64,000 nucleotides of DNA, from contig OX393567.1 of NCBI GenBank assembly GCA_947652115.1, forward strand, positions 18,518,958 to 18,582,957, given 5' to 3'. This document shows positions 1 to 14,000 of the stretch, in pieces (within the stretch, counting starts at the first letter, position 1; the number at the start of each line of letters is the position of its first letter). The stretch is from Blastomussa wellsi (lineage: Eukaryota; Cnidaria; Anthozoa; Scleractinia; Plerogyridae). Below the pieces are notes generated by a model. It ran no database searches and was not told where the DNA came from. It was given only the letters and a program-made list of their open reading frames with translations. A program made the translations under genes and the position numbers.

Positions 1-429
1 CCGTTTTGCGTTGATCTGAGTTTATCGGAGTTTATCGAAAATCAAGCCTTTCCGGTTTTGCCGGGCTTCAGTGTAGCCAATCAAATTCGTTCATTGGTGG
101 TCACGAGATCATATCAGGTTGGCCACTGGGTTTGAAAAGTTGTTTATATCGCAAAAACAAGAAATGCACCATTACACGATTTTGAGAAAAATCTACATTC
201 ATTTGTTGGAAGCTCTTGAAAATTAAATCGACTTTGTCAGCTCAAAAGTAACAGGAAGGCATTCGGAAGAAAGGCTGTTGTGTGACTCGGCGATCTTGTT
301 TGGATCCAGCAATCGACTATTCGATTTTTCGTACGCACGTCGTTCGCACGTACATTTCAAAACAAACAGCTGAAGTTGTGGAAATTTAAAACGACATCCA
401 ACTGAAGATTTGGAAGAGCAGATCATAAA

Positions 430-433
430 ATGG
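430..433 (+). CDS. Possible micro-exon 1 of the SPSB3-like gene (ATG plus one base)
   Basis: An ATGG sits directly before a good donor (GTAAGAG) at 434. The next recognisable exon, at 3465, begins in the phase that needs exactly one base from upstream, so ATG-G joined to GG-CAC would give Met-Gly-His. No other in-phase start was found between 434 and 3464. The match is phase-consistent only; a different upstream exon outside the window is possible. Confidence 0.4.
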
Positions 434-3400
434 GTAAGAGTGTCATTAATACACTTTACTCTTATAATTTTAAACCTTGACTATCTAGAATTTAGTTGAA
501 GAAATTGGTAGGAAATTCGTGACAACTGAACTTCGGGTTTGTTTACATCGTAAAGTTGCGTCCTTGAGCTTTCTTGTAATTGTACTTTCTTGTACAACAT
601 TGCTTTCCAGCTTGCTCTGAAAGATGATTACTATTTTGTAACCGCAACATTTTTTTATTACCACGATAGCGGCAGCCACTATTGCAAAAACAACCCTTCA
701 AACCCAGGAGGAGAGATATCCGGCCATTCCAAATCTTACATGTAGAGCTTTTAAATATTATGCTAATGTAGATATTACCTGGTCATTCAGATTGTACTTT
801 TCTTTTGTGATAAAACAAAGAGCTGAGCAATTCCGTTGATATTAATAGTTGTTCCCTTAGTTCGGCTTTTTTTTTCTGGTAAAATGGCCTCAAAATGAAG
901 ACTTAGTTCTTTCAACCGTACAAGAAATACTCTGTGAACATAAATAGATCGATATCAAGTGAGAGGGTGACCGTCAATAGTTTTTGTCAATTTTTCCAAA
1001 TCACAAGGAAAGAACTTGAAAAAGTCAGCCTGACTTTTTCAAGTTGAGATTTCAAGTTCCTGATAGTATAGCCTGCGAACAGGCTACGGGTAGGGTAGGG
1101 TGGGTAGGGAACGGTGGAGCCTGTTGATAAAGGGTTCAAGCCGCCATTCCGCCCCCTGTAATTTAAAGGAACACTATCATGTTTCTGCGCATGCGCCAAT
1201 GTTGTAGCACAATGTTGTAGTGCAGTGATGTAGTGCATTCAAAAGTCCGTTTGCATCATCCTCAATTTACTAAATATATAGTAATATACGGTTCTCGTTT
1301 AGTGCAAATTTTACTGAAATCGAGAATTTTTTGTGTTGTCTTCAATGCCGTGCGACCAAGCTTTGAGAGGAGGGAAGCGTTAATAGCGCTGGACGAAGGC
1401 TTCTTTCTCCTGGCAGCTTTCGGAAAAGTTTTGAAAATGGGAGAAAGACTAAAAAGAATTGGAGCCAACAACACAGTAGGTTTACGTGAAGAAATCGATT
1501 CGCGAGACTTGAAAGAGGCTGAAAGCTGATTATGTTCTTCAACACGGGTGAATTTCAAGTGTCCTCATCGGTCTTCAGGCACGCTATCTGGTTCTCTCTG
1601 CTCAGGTATAGGCTACGAGAATGATAACGGTATAACAGCTATTGACAACCCGTGCGTGAGTGACGACTTTGATTGACGACCCGTGCGTGTCCGGAGGACA
1701 TTTAGCAGATTTAGGCTTGTTTTGAACCGTGATCTTACTGTCGTCTTGTGCTTGTATGGCTTTTGCTGTGTTCCGTAGATATACTAGACAGTACTGTTTT
1801 TATCTGCTGTTTTACATGGACAGCCGACACGCTTCTTCCCTGACTTGGTCGAGCAAGTTAACTTGCGTGCAACGACAATACAGCTCTTCCAGTAAAAGCG
1901 CAACCAACAAGATCGGCCGAATAATTACATAGCGATGGAAAAGAATTAGCGTGCAATGAAATAGAAATATTTTTGTTTTCTTCGACGATCTCATCTTGTT
2001 CAGACTGCATTTTTTCCTTTTTTTATTTCTATCTGCGTTGTATCGGTCTCTTCTTTTATACTGTTCGCATAATAGAGAGTGGCGGATCGCACAGCGAAAA
2101 CAAATTCAAAGTGACAGTTCTGTTGTTTGATAAAAGGCAGTTGGTGCTCGCACGTGCGCAAAATCGTGATAGTGTCCCTTTAAGCTGTCAATTATCTTTC
2201 AGCACATGTCATTAACTACTCCTGGATGCATTGGAATCTCTGCATTGAAATGTAAATAGATTCACACAAAAATATAAAACTTTATTCCGGATTTGCTCCA
2301 GCTCTTTAATTTCCTGATTTTGTAAAAAGCCGTTAATCTGTAATTCTCAGAATTCTTAAAGAATAACCTCGCCACCGATCTTCAACGTTTCCAAAACATA
2401 AGGAATTGTTGTCCCTGGTGAAAGCATTATGTTGGCTCAAGCGGGATTTCAAGCCTCCCTAGAAGAGATTTTTCCAACCTGAGTTGTATGCCATGTGTAC
2501 AAGCTGTTTGTCTTTTGCATTCAGTTTCCATCCTTACAAGTCACTGCATGAGCCGGCAGACAGTTGATAGTTTGCTAGACTTGGTGCATTTTTGGCACTT
2601 TGTTCGGTTTGCCGGCTGGAATTATACATTCCGCGAAGCGAAATTAACACGAGAGTTTCACCACAGAAATACGAAGCGAGACATATACGAAACTCCTCAG
2701 CGAAAGGCTGATAAATGTTCTTGAAACAGATCTGTAAACTGCTAATAAATTGCCAGAAGATTCCATGTTTACAAAAAACGATTTTCAGCGATATGCAAAT
2801 TTTGATGGAATTGGGTTGGCAAAATGTAGACGTCAATCAAACCTGTCAACCTCCTGGATCTGACCAATCAGAGGTTGCACTAGAATCTCGTGCTGAGTAC
2901 AGCGGCAAGAAACCTTTGTCTGCAGGCTACTATGCCCAACCGTCCCCAACCCACCCCTGTCTAGCTGTAGCCTGCTCGCAGGCTACTGATAGTATCAATT
3001 CCATATTTAGCTTCAGTACACTCGCATCATAGTAATTTTATTAAAACCTGACCACTATTTGTAGACATCCAGTGGCGTAAACATGTTTTTCGGCTGTTGA
3101 ATTTTTGAAGTTATACTTGTGACAGTGTTATTCCCTTTAATTTTGGGTTTCACATGCAAATATAGGTTTGTAACGAAGTTCATCAGAACTGGTTATCTAC
3201 TAGTTGAAAGCTGAAAGAAAATAATTTGATATTTTGTTTAGGTTTGTCTAGTATTTATCAGCCATTGTTGGCAAAATGTGATATATTTGAAGGCTCAAGG
3301 ATGGCTCACCCTCGGCGTAAAAACGTGTGAAACTCACCAGTGACATGCAGTGATGTGCATGCAGTGACAGGGAAACATGTGTCTGCAACTAACACTAAAT

Positions 3401-3464
3401 GACAAAATATTTGAAAATGATCTTTTTGTCTCATGTAGTTTAATTTGATTGATTCAATTTACAG
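434..3464 (+). other. Putative 3-kb first intron of the SPSB3-like gene; no other gene seen
   Basis: Open frames here are short, overlap on both strands and lack splice logic or family similarity. Two short palindromic motifs of the form GCCTGCGAACAGGCT occur at about 1071-1085 and 2968-2985 and look like ends of a dispersed foldback repeat that recurs at 36819-36880 and near 30332. The stretch ends with a normal acceptor (TTTACAG) at 3464. Confidence 0.4.
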
Positions 3465-4168
3465 GGCACATTTCCAAGCAACAAAGTGATGACTCGGACA
3501 CCTTCCATTCCTGGTCTGATACTTACCATGAACAGTGGGTGTGGAGCAGTGAAGACAAATCACCTTCAGTGTATTTATGTCTGAATAACAGGGTAGCTTG
3601 CTTCTATATTGACCCTGTTATCGAAAGCACAGGAACAGCAGGTGTCCGTGGCACAAAGGCTTTCACACACGGGCAGCATTACTGGGAGGTTAAACTGAGT
3701 TCTGTCTTTGGTACGTCAATCATGATTGGCGTCGGAACAAAAGAAGCTTTGCTTCAGACAACTGACTTTGAGTTTGTAGATTTGATTGGAAGAGATGAGC
3801 AAAGTTGGGGGCTATCTTACAAAGGCAAGATCTGGCACAATGGTAAATTTAAAAGTTACTGCGAACCTTTCTATGATTCAACAGTTATTGGTGTACTCCT
3901 TGACATGGATGCTGGAACTCTTTCATACTTCAAGAATGGAAGATCTTTAGGAGTAGCTTTCACTGGCTTATGTGACAAGGTATCAGAGCTGTACCCAATT
4001 GTTTCATCTACATCAACACTCTCCGAGATAGAACTATGTGATAGCACATGTAGGTATGTGTCACTGCAGGATCAGTGCCGAATGACCATAGCAAAGCTCG
4101 TTAGTAAAGACCAAATAGACTTTCTTCCCCTTCCTCGAGGAATGTGTCAGTCTCTAAAAGGAGTCTAG
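3465..4168 (+). CDS. SPSB3: SPRY domain-containing SOCS box protein 3-like, main exon
   Basis: The exon encodes about 233 residues and ends in TAG at 4166. A B30.2/SPRY domain fills most of it: it contains the runs GTAGVRGTKAF, GQHYWEVKLSS, IGVGTKEA, RDEQSWGLSYKG and LDMDAGTLSYFKNGRSLGVAF, in family order. The last 35 residues form a SOCS box with a BC-box (SLQDQCRMTI) that would bind Elongin B/C and a cullin-box LPLP. In the family, the SPRY domain picks a substrate and the SOCS box joins it to a cullin-RING ubiquitin ligase. The pattern after the SPRY domain fits SPSB3 better than SPSB1/2/4. The acceptor at 3464 opens the exon in phase 1, so the start codon lies upstream. Human SPSB3 has a longer N-terminus, so this protein is shorter or lacks an unseen exon. 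Confidence 0.86.
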
Positions 4169-4753
4169 TTCAATGGTTAAATTTTAAAGGATTTTGTGTA
4201 AAATCATGGTGTAAATTATGTAGATATAATTGCCATTTAATGTCTTTGTATTAATTGCCATGAAACAAATCAGATAGCCACTTATTTCTATCATTATTTT
4301 GATTATATTTTGACCTAAATCCTTTACTTTAAAGCAATCCACAAGACAACTGTGATATTGAGTCATCTATCAAAACATGTTGGGTACTGTATCTGACTGG
4401 TCAAAGAACAATCTCTCTGCTCAAAATGTATGCTGTACAGAAAAAAATTACAAATTTAGATATAAACAATAATTCTTGGAAGCAGCATTAGAAAACTGCA
4501 CCATCCAGTCATAAAACAAAATATTGAAAAAAACCACAACTTGCGTAAACAATGTAAAGAAAGGGACAAACTTTATCAGCATTGTGGTTTTTTGAATAAG
4601 ATAAAAAGATATTTAATTGCTCACATGACTGTTTCATAGTGGGTCACACTGCACAAAATTTTTTAACTAGATATCTTACAATCTTGGAGCATTGTATATT
4701 TGAAAGAGCTACAGGCTATTTTAATTTCTTACGCAAAAACTAAGAATTCAAAG

Positions 4754-4759
4754 AATAAA
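4754..4759 (+). terminator. Possible polyadenylation signal AATAAA for the SPSB3-like gene
   Basis: A canonical AATAAA lies about 585 bases past the stop codon, on the gene strand, in AT-rich DNA that fits a 3' UTR. No transcript evidence. Confidence 0.35.
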
Positions 4760-4944
4760 AGTTTTTCTTCAGTATTGTCTCCACTATTACCTTCAGTTCT
4801 ACGTACTGTTACCATACATGATTAACGGAAACACTCCCTTGCATTGCACAGTACTTGCACTAATAAACAAAGGTTTCAGGCTTGGTAAATCAAGTTTACT
4901 TTTCCAGTGAGGTTTAGGGATAATCCTGAAACATTTGGAACTAC

Positions 4945-5118
4945 TTTAAAATAGACAGGTACAAAAGTCGGACCGGATCAACTCAGATCGCTGATTTGAA
5001 TAAGAACAGCAGCTATTCAAGATAGAGGCATACAACAATAGCTTCTATCAGGTTATTCAAATCAGCGATCTGAGTTGACCTGGTCTGATCCGGTCCAACT
5101 TTTGAACCTGCCTCTTTA
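4945..5118. repeat. Foldback MITE, family shared with 59720-59860
   Basis: The left arm (AGACAGGTACAAAAGTCGGA, continuing through GATCGCTGATTTGAATAA) is mirrored by the right arm ending in TTTTGAACCTGCCTCTTTAAA. Arms are about 65 bp with a short unpaired centre. A second diverged copy sits at 59720-59860. Confidence 0.7.
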
Positions 5119-5788
5119 AAATTATCATCGTTTATAAGTTGAAGTTGAAATAATGCCTAAACTCCAAGTTTTACCTGATAAGGGAGAAATAAAATTGAAT
5201 AGCAAGAAAAAATGGAAAAGATTACTGGTATCACTTAAATTTTCTATTCCTCCATTTGGAGTTTTATGTGCAATAGCTACCTAATTGTTTCAGAGATTCT
5301 TTGCTTCCTGACAATACATTATAGCGGCAACCATTACACATCATAAAATCCAAAATGGTGACACATGGGAAATTTAACCTTGGCTATTAAAACAAGTTGA
5401 CGATAAGTTCTCTAAAATAGTGTCTAAAGTACAATTTTACTGCACGAGGGAGATACAACATTTCGTACTCATAAAGTGAGAAAAAGATTATCACTTAAAT
5501 TTCCTGCTTGCCGCCATTGTGGATTTTGATGTCAATGCATTGTCGCATTGTTTCACACAAAAGAACCTCTCATTAATAACAATAAGGAAATTTTTTGCAA
5601 GTAATGTAGTTTTAATGTTAGTTCCATCCGCCAACAGATGCAAACACCAAATGTTTTGCATTGACAAAGTGTTATCAAGGAGTTCTGTAAACAATTATAT
5701 GTCCCACAGTACTACAGAACTGTCTGTCTGTCTGATCAAAAAGGTGACTTAGCTGGACACGTCTATTTGTGGAAAAATATTTGCAGCC

Positions 5789-6062
5789 CGGTATCAGTAA
5801 TGGAGGAGTGGAGTGCTGGATTCTGGATCAGATGGTCCGATTCGAGCCTCAGCCGGGACATTGCGTTTTGTTCTTGGGAAAGACACTTTACTTCCATATA
5901 TAGTGCCTCTCTTTGAACAGGTGTATAAATGGGTGCTGGTGAATTTACTGCAGGGGAGTAGCTCTGTGATGGACTAGCATCCCATCCAGGGAGGAGTGGA
6001 AACAATCCTAGATGCTTCACGATACAGAAACCAGGATAAGCTCCAGCAGTATGGGCCACTAG
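5789..6062 (+). repeat. tRNA-headed SINE copy
   Basis: Contains a B-box-like stretch (GGTCCGATTCGAGCC) near 5834 followed by the family's body: TTCTTGGGAAAGACACTT, GTGTATAAATGGGTGCTGGTGAA, GGACTAGCATCCCATCCAGG and ATAAGCTCCAGCAGTATGGGCC. The same order of blocks recurs in the other SINE copies in the window. Confidence 0.7.
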
Positions 6063-6554
6063 GTTTGATGCAGAATTTTTCTACCCTTTATTAGTAATAT
6101 GAAAACACCCTAATTCCTCGCACAAAGATACTCCATAATGAGCAGATCATTAGAGCCAAATTTGTTGTACATGGTACAGTATGAACTTTAAGAAATTTTT
6201 ACCAATTCTGTCACTTCTGTCCTTTAGTTTATTTATCCTCTCTCCCAGATGCTCAGATTTTGAACTTTTTTTTAATTGACATTATTTCCCACACTTAAAT
6301 TCCATGACTTTCCACGTTTTCCACGGACTGTATGGACCCTGGTATGGATTTTGAACCATGTTTCTAGGTCCGTAAGTTGCTTTCTGTTCAACCTAAAAAC
6401 ATCAAACTTGGTCAAGTGACCAATTTCAATGTGATCTTTCATGTCATGGCATTATCAATTATTTCAAAATTTGAAACGTGCCCCAGTTCCCTGCACAACT
6501 CTGAAATGGCCTTTACTATAATGATTTACACCATGATATGAACTTATTTCAGTA

Positions 6555-6694
6555 TCAAAGCAAAATGCAGGTAGGGCACATGAACTCTGATTGTCGTTTG
6601 ACGGCACTTGGTGCTTGTTTGACAGCTTCTGACACTTGTTGGGCTTCCTTTCCAGCAGCCGTCGCCTCCCTTATTATGTCAGGATCATTGAATC
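6555..6694 (-). CDS. Terminal exon of the LIM-bMERB gene, ends in CILL CaaX box
   Basis: The last 46 residues form a short helical stretch (REATAAGKEAQQVSEAVKQA) followed by SEFMCPTCILL and TGA. A C-terminal Cys-Ile-Leu-Leu fits a CaaX box with Leu last, the kind preferred by geranylgeranyl transferase I. Acceptor TTCACTCCAG at 6695. Confidence 0.75.
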
Positions 6695-9600
6695 CTGGAG
6701 TGAATAAAAAAAAGGTATTGAGAATTCTCCCAATGTGAATAATAAAATAAATGAATTTACGTTGTTTAGACACAGTAGTATTTAAAGCTACAAGCTTGTG
6801 GGGCTGTGTGTTCCAGATCGAATTGGAATTTGGAAGTGCTGGTTTTTGTTAAGGGAGGAAAACCGGAGAACCCAGAGAAAAACCCTCAGAGCAAGGACGA
6901 GAACCAACAACAAACTCAACCCGAGTGAGTGCTCTCACCACTACGCCATCCCTGCTCCCTGAACCCAACAAGTGTTCACATAATACTGCGCGAGGCACCC
7001 CAGTTTGATGTTACGTCAATCTTTTAAGTTATATTGAGCCATACGAGAAGATTCACATGTCTTAGAGGGAAACCAAAAATGAACTCGAAAGAAACTCTTT
7101 ACTCTTGATTTTTTTGCTCAAACCAAAAAAAAACTAAATAACTCAAACTTGATTTCGTTCTTTGCTTTAATATTCCATAATAAGTATAATTTATGATTGC
7201 CTAGGAAGGTTTAAACAGGATTTCGGCGATGGCTCGAACAGGAAAACAACAAAACTAAATGAACCAGACTTTTAAAACTTTCGACCACGTGCTCTCCTTT
7301 ATTTCTACATGCCGTAAGGGCTTACGAGTGTTACAGATCACTTCAGGGGGCTTATATGTCACATGCCTCATACTAAACTAAAGTCAATAACATAACTGTT
7401 TGGCTTTACACAACAGGTAACAAAAATCTGGCCTTTCTAAGTTCTACATAACCTACGTGTACATTTGGGCATTTTCTTGCAAATTTCAGGATTTTCTTGA
7501 TTGCAGGTAACTTTTTCTCATCTTCTTAACTTTGCAGTTCAAACAAAAACTGCCTAACTTATTTTCTCATTTTTCTGTGACTTTCCACAGCCCACACATT
7601 TCATGACTTTCCAGGCCTGGCAAATGAAGTTCTTAAATTTCTTGATTTAACAGCTTTTCCATGGCCTATACAATTCTGTGCTTATCTGGTTATCACCAAA
7701 GAACAAAATAATATTTTTACCTGATTCTCTCCTCTCCTTTTCTATCTCTTTGTCTTCTTCAGCATATCTGAAGAAAAAAAAAGTTAAAAGTAAATGGTAA
7801 CCTTAGACTTAGGGAGTGTTCATTTGGGATCAATCTGGAATAAGAATAATTGGAATAATGCGAGTAAGCGTTTGTTTGGGAACTATTCTCATTCTGGAAT
7901 ACCTGGATTTCCATCACGGCTATTTTGCTCCCAGGAGTAGAATAGCCGGAATATATTCCGGAATACATTACGGAATATATTCTTATTCCGGAATATCCCA
8001 AAAGAACGCGCCCTTAGTAAAAAGCAACTATATCTTTCCATTCTTAATTAGTGTTTTCAATTACCTCTTCTTGGCATCCTCTACATCAGATATCAGTTGT
8101 TCTCTTTTCTCCACCACCTCAAGCATTTCTTGTAAGAATTCCTTCTCTTTAGACTTGTCATACTCAGTCTTTATCTTGTCTAATTAATTTCACAAGGTAT
8201 TGGTTAGCAAATAGAGGATATTACATGGCCGCATGAAGATACAAAATTTCTCTTTGAGTGTTAGAAGATATTTCACGAGTGAGCGTAGCGAATGACTTAA
8301 ATATGTTGAAACAAGTGAAACATGAGAAGAGAAATTTTGTATCTCCAAGCAGCCATGTAATATTCTATTTATTATATAAACACCTATGAACTTCTAAACC
8401 TTTTCACTTTTGCTGTGAAAGGTGCGAATTATTACATAACCATAGCAATGGTGATATCTTCACATGTGAAGATGAAATGTTATTTAGTCCGAGTTCACGT
8501 GTGAAGATAACATGTTTTCGCGCAAAAGCTCACCTGGTATTTCACTGCTGTTTATATAATAAGTTAATTTACTTATTTGTTTCAATTTAAATGTACACCT
8601 CAAGTTTTAAGTTGCATGCATATTTGACCACTGTGGGAGGCATGGTGGCCTAATGGTTAGTGCGCTGGACTCCAGATGGGACGGTCCGAGTTCAAGCCCT
8701 GGTAGGGGCACTGCATTATGCTCTTGGGCTAGACACTTAGCTCTTATAGTGCCTCTCCACCCAGGGGTATAAATGAGTACCGGTGAAATACAATGCTGGG
8801 GGGTGGGGGTAACTCTGAGATGGACTAGCATCCCATCCAGGAGGGAGCAAAAATATTCCTTGCCGCTAATTAAATGTTACAGAAACTGGGATAAGCTCCG
8901 GCAGTACGTGCTGCTTGGCGGAAGGCTTACTTTTATATAATATTTGACCACTAGACAAGTGTGAAGTCCTAATCTCAATTCTCAGGATAAGATGACACTG
9001 GGACTCCCACAAGTAAAGAATGGGGGTGCTTGTTTGGATTAAACCCCTAAAGAAGACTAATATAGGCATGACACAAGCTTTTATATACACTAAATGATAA
9101 AATTTCACACCAACCCTGACATAATGACCACAGCGTTTTTTTATTTCTTCACTGAAAACCATACATGACATCCAGACAGCAAAAAAATATTGATGTCCTC
9201 ACCCCAAGTGAGACGGAAATTCATAAATTTGAGTATATTTTAAAGTTTATAAATTGCCCCTGGGTAATTGGTCCGGCTTTCGTCATAGTATTGAGGTCTT
9301 ATTTTGACATATTATTCAATTGCATTTCTTAGGGCTTTTCTTTGTTACCATGTTAGTCTTAATAGTCTTAAAGTTGTACTGATTAGTCTATCACCATCTG
9401 TAGTTTTTCCCCACCAGCCCTCCATTTTGTCTTACTTACAGTGCCTATGAAGTGAATTTTTTTTGTGCTTTGTTTTAAAATTTAGTTAATGTCACTGTTC
9501 CTTAATAAAGGAGACCGACTGCGGCGCAATATTCATTTAACGTGTAGGCTACTAAATAGAAACAAAGAACGACTCAAGTTGGCGATAATGGGGGAGCACT

Positions 9601-10848
9601 GCCTTGCGTAAGGTTAGCCTGTGCGACTTCCGGCTATTGCGTGACAAAACGAACCTCACTTATCTCCCCAACACTACGAGCTGAATGCAAAACAGCACGT
9701 GCTGGATCGGACAAGAGTATCGGTTAGCAGGCGATATTCAAAGGCAACGAGGTCAACAAGCTTGGGGGAAGTCGCTGCGCAGACTTAACCGAAACACGAA
9801 GGAGTGACCCTTGTTTAATGCATTCAAATAATAAGACCAACCCCGTCTCCAAAGGGAGGGAGGGAGGGAAAAAGTTTACGATAGTTTACAACAAGTACTA
9901 ACTGCGCTGTACAACAGAACACTAAAGTGAACTCTGAACAGTTTGTTTACGCTTTTATAGCTAGACAAACGTCTACAAAAATAGCCAGTAGAAAGAGCTG
10001 TACTACAGGCCAGCTTAGCATTACACGTGTAAAAACATTACAGTGAATAGTGCTTTAATACTTTAGGCCAATGCCGTGAATCGTTATAATATGCTAAAGA
10101 CAACAATTAAGTCATAATGTTTAAACCTAATATACAATGAGTATCAGAGTTTGACGACCTTTGGAGCTTGACTACACAATAATTCTATTGATAGCTTTGC
10201 CGCCATGAAAGGCCTAAAGATACGGGCGTCACGTTCCATTAACTATATTTTACTGGCGTGACAGTAAAATGGCATTTAATGTCACTGTTCCTTAATAAAG
10301 GAGACCGACTGCGGCGCAATATTCATTTAACGTGTAGGCTACTAAATAGAAACAAAGAACGACTCAAGTTGGCGATAATGGGGGAGCACTGCCTTGCGTA
10401 AGGTTAGCCTGTGCGACTTCCGGCTATTGCGTGACAAAACGAACCTCACTTATCTCCCCAACACTACGAGCTGAATGCAAAACAGCACGTGCTGGATCGG
10501 ACAAGAGTATCGGTTAGCAGGCGATATTCAAAGGCAACGAGGTCAACAAGCTTGGGGGAAGTCACTGCGCAGACTTAACCGCCACTGATGCATGCGAGGC
10601 AATGCATCCCCCCAAGCAAATAAAAACCTCAAAGACACTAGGTTAGCGAGAAGCACCCCGAAACTGTAGCCATCCGCGGGGCAACAGACTCCAATGTAGA
10701 TTGAGGAGTTCGAATATAAAGCTGGTAACAATCTGAGGACCAACGACCCAGAACTTTGATAAGCCAATCTGGCAAGCCTGCAGCGGCAGCCACAGATGCC
10801 GCTCCTATACGAAAGCTGTGGCCCTTAACCCTTTACTCCCCAAGAGTG

Positions 10849-10895
<47 letters not shown>

Positions 10896-10962
10896 AGGGA
10901 GACCCCTTGGGGCTTAAAGGGTTAAAAAACTATCTCCCTTAACCCTTTACTCCCCAAGAGTG

Positions 10963-11009
<47 letters not shown>

Positions 11010-14000
11010 AGGGAGACCCCTTGGGGCTTAAAGGGTTAAGGCTTCGATATGGGAGACCTGCAGCCCTTGAACTATCTCTGAGGAGATGTGACACCGCGCT
11101 ACGGGTGAGGTAACGGCCAGATTGGAAATAAAACAAAGGCCCTTGTTCTGGCTTTGCCATGAGAAAGTACGCTTGCATGGCCGTAACTGCGCAAAGGGCG
11201 GACGAAGTCCTAGCTACCCGAAGAGATTTCCCTTGCCTGAATATGTCGGTTTTAGACGATTTCAGTTGCACCGACAAAACCTGCGGCCGTGCCAGGTTCG
11301 GGTGAAAAGCTATGCAATCGGTAGCGAGATCGAAAAGCGGCCTAAACTTGCGTGCCCCTGTGTAAGTGAATTCGCTACAACGTAGAAATGCGAAAAAGGC
11401 TAAGTTAAAAGCGGCCCAAACCATGGAAAAATCCCTGGGACTCAACCATGACTGCAATATGGGACGGATGGCTAAGAGCACCTGAGGGGTAACTGGTTGG
11501 CGACGAATGCGCTGTTGGCCCTGGTAGCGGAGAATGCCACGTAGGACCTTACGGAGGAGAAGCTTACCCTTTAGGGGATTGTTGTACCCTGCATTAATAT
11601 GAAGGTTACGAACGGCTGCTAAATAAAGTTTAATAGTGCTATGACGCACTGTTCTAGCTAGGTAAGAAGCGAAATACACCAATGTACCCTCAGAGGCGGG
11701 TAGTACATCCCCGTCTGGGCCTAAGAGGCGATTCATCAGGCAAAAATCGAAAAAGCATTTCTCCCCACAGCTGTAAGCTCGATTAGTGTTCTTGGCAAGA
11801 CCCCAGTTAGCATAGTTGAGGACTTCATCCCTCAAAGGGTCATTAACGAAGGCGGGATGATACAGGGCCTCTGGTCGGCATCGGGAGCGAGGGCCCGGAA
11901 GCGCTGCATCTGAAAGCGGGAAAGGGCATCAGCTACCTCATTTGAGACCCCAGGAACATGGCGGGCTCGCACCAAAAAGTTATGTTGCATGGAAAAGAGA
12001 ACGAGCCTTCTGACCAACTCCATAATGCGGGGGACCTTGGAGTGCCCAGAATTAATTATAGATACTACAGATTCGTTATCGCACCAGAACTGAAGGCGTT
12101 TCCCGGCAAGAAATGGGTGCCATATGGAGCAGGCCACAACAATGGGAAAGAGTTCTTGCCATTCAATACTAATCCCCCGTTCCCGGTCCAAGCGCATGTT
12201 TGGAGGCCAATGACCCTGGAACCACTTTCCCTGCAAATAGCCGCCAAACCCTATGGACCCAGCGGCGTCGGTATAGAGTTCCAGTTCTGGGGCTGGGGTA
12301 TTAGAAGCCTCGAGAAAAAAGGAACGCCCGTTCCAGTTTGCTAGAAAAACCTTCCACATATCGAGGTCTTTAAAGAATTCCTTGTTCAGCCTTATGTGGT
12401 GAAAGCGACTGGGGACCCCCCTGGTTAAATTGATAGCCCGCTGGAGGAAGGTCCTACCGGGAACCACCACCTTACAAGCAAACTGGAGAGTTCCAATGAG
12501 TGATTGTAACTCTACAAGGCGGACTGAACGGCGGGACTTAAAAGAGTTTAACAAATCATTGATTCGAGAGAGTTTGTCCTGAGGTAAGCGCGCCTCCATG
12601 CGTACGCTGTCTAGCACGATACCCATAAACTCGATTTCCTGAGAGGGGCCTATAGTCTTTGAGGACACTACCGGAGCCTTGAGAGCCATAAATACGCGTA
12701 ACAGGGTGCTAAAGCTTGTTAAGCAGGCTAGTTTGGACTCCTCAGCAATAAAGAAGTCGTCCAGAATGTGAATGACATGCCGGATGTGGTAATTATGTTT
12801 TACGATCCATTCGAGCCCATCAGACAGCTGATTGAAGAGGAACGGGGCACTGCGGAGCCCGAAGGGTAAGTACATGTCCACATAGTATTGAGATTGCCAA
12901 TAAATGCCCAGCAAACTCCAGTCATCAGGGTGAATTGGAATCAGCCGAAAGGCTGATTTGAGATCAGTCTTAGCCATGAAGGCTCCCCTTCCCAGGGACT
13001 GAAGGATATTAATAGCGTCGTCGACCCGTACATAGCTGAGAGAATAGGGGTCTTTGGGAATATGGTCGTTGATGCTATAGCCCTGGGGATAAGACAGATG
13101 ATATATAGTTCGCCAGTCAGATGAGTGTTTTTTGGGGACAACGCCCACGGGGTGACACTGGAACCTGGGCAAGGGCGGGGAGGGATAGGGCCCAGCTACC
13201 CTTCCCAAATTAATTTCCTTTTGCAGGTTTAAAGAAACGACATCGGGGTGCTGTGCCGCTGAAATTAGGTTAGGGGAAACCCGTACTGAACGCGGCCCAG
13301 AATAGCCTATGCGAGCGCCCTCCTTAAGCGTAGTAAGCAAATTAAAAACAAAGTGTCGATCGGGGTGATCTGCTAATTCTAATTCTAAGCGATAAATGTC
13401 AATAGGTGAGGATACGATTGGCTTTTGATGACGCCGTAGCTGCTGAACTTTATTTCTTGCCTCGTTCGCTAGGCCTAGAGATCTTGCTGGACTGTTGCTG
13501 GGGGCAGTTGGCGACGGCGTGGTCACTGGAATGGCAGCGGCGGCATACGTGTGGGTAGGCGCAGTTACGGCGGCGGCAGCCGGTTGACTTGTTGAAGTCG
13601 AAGCACACTGTCTGGGATCGACGTAGTTTTCTGTTGGGGTCAGCAGAAGGACAGACATCTTCAGCGTGGTATGGGCTCGAACAAACATTGCAGTGAGGTT
13701 TAGCTAGACCCGCGAAAGTCACGGTCCATAGTTCGAGGTCTACCTTGTCCCAGCTAAGGGACAAATCGTAAGCTGCACGGCGACGAAATTGCTGGTCATA
13801 CGAAACCCAGGCCAAACCCTTGAATTTGGTCACTGCCCTGCTAATTATCTGCTGATACTTAATCAGTTCGAGCGCCCTTCTCGGGTAAGCAGTTACTAAG
13901 ACTAGCATATAGACCATGTACGCGTCAAGCCACTTCTGGAACGTGTCAATTACGGGCTTTTTCTTTCTAACCATGGTGACCGGGGAACCCATGGGGCCTG

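Noticed and set aside
10543..10767. 74-codon minus-strand frame at the end of element 1
   Set aside because: It is a wrong-frame reading of the severed C-terminal part of the tyrosine recombinase.
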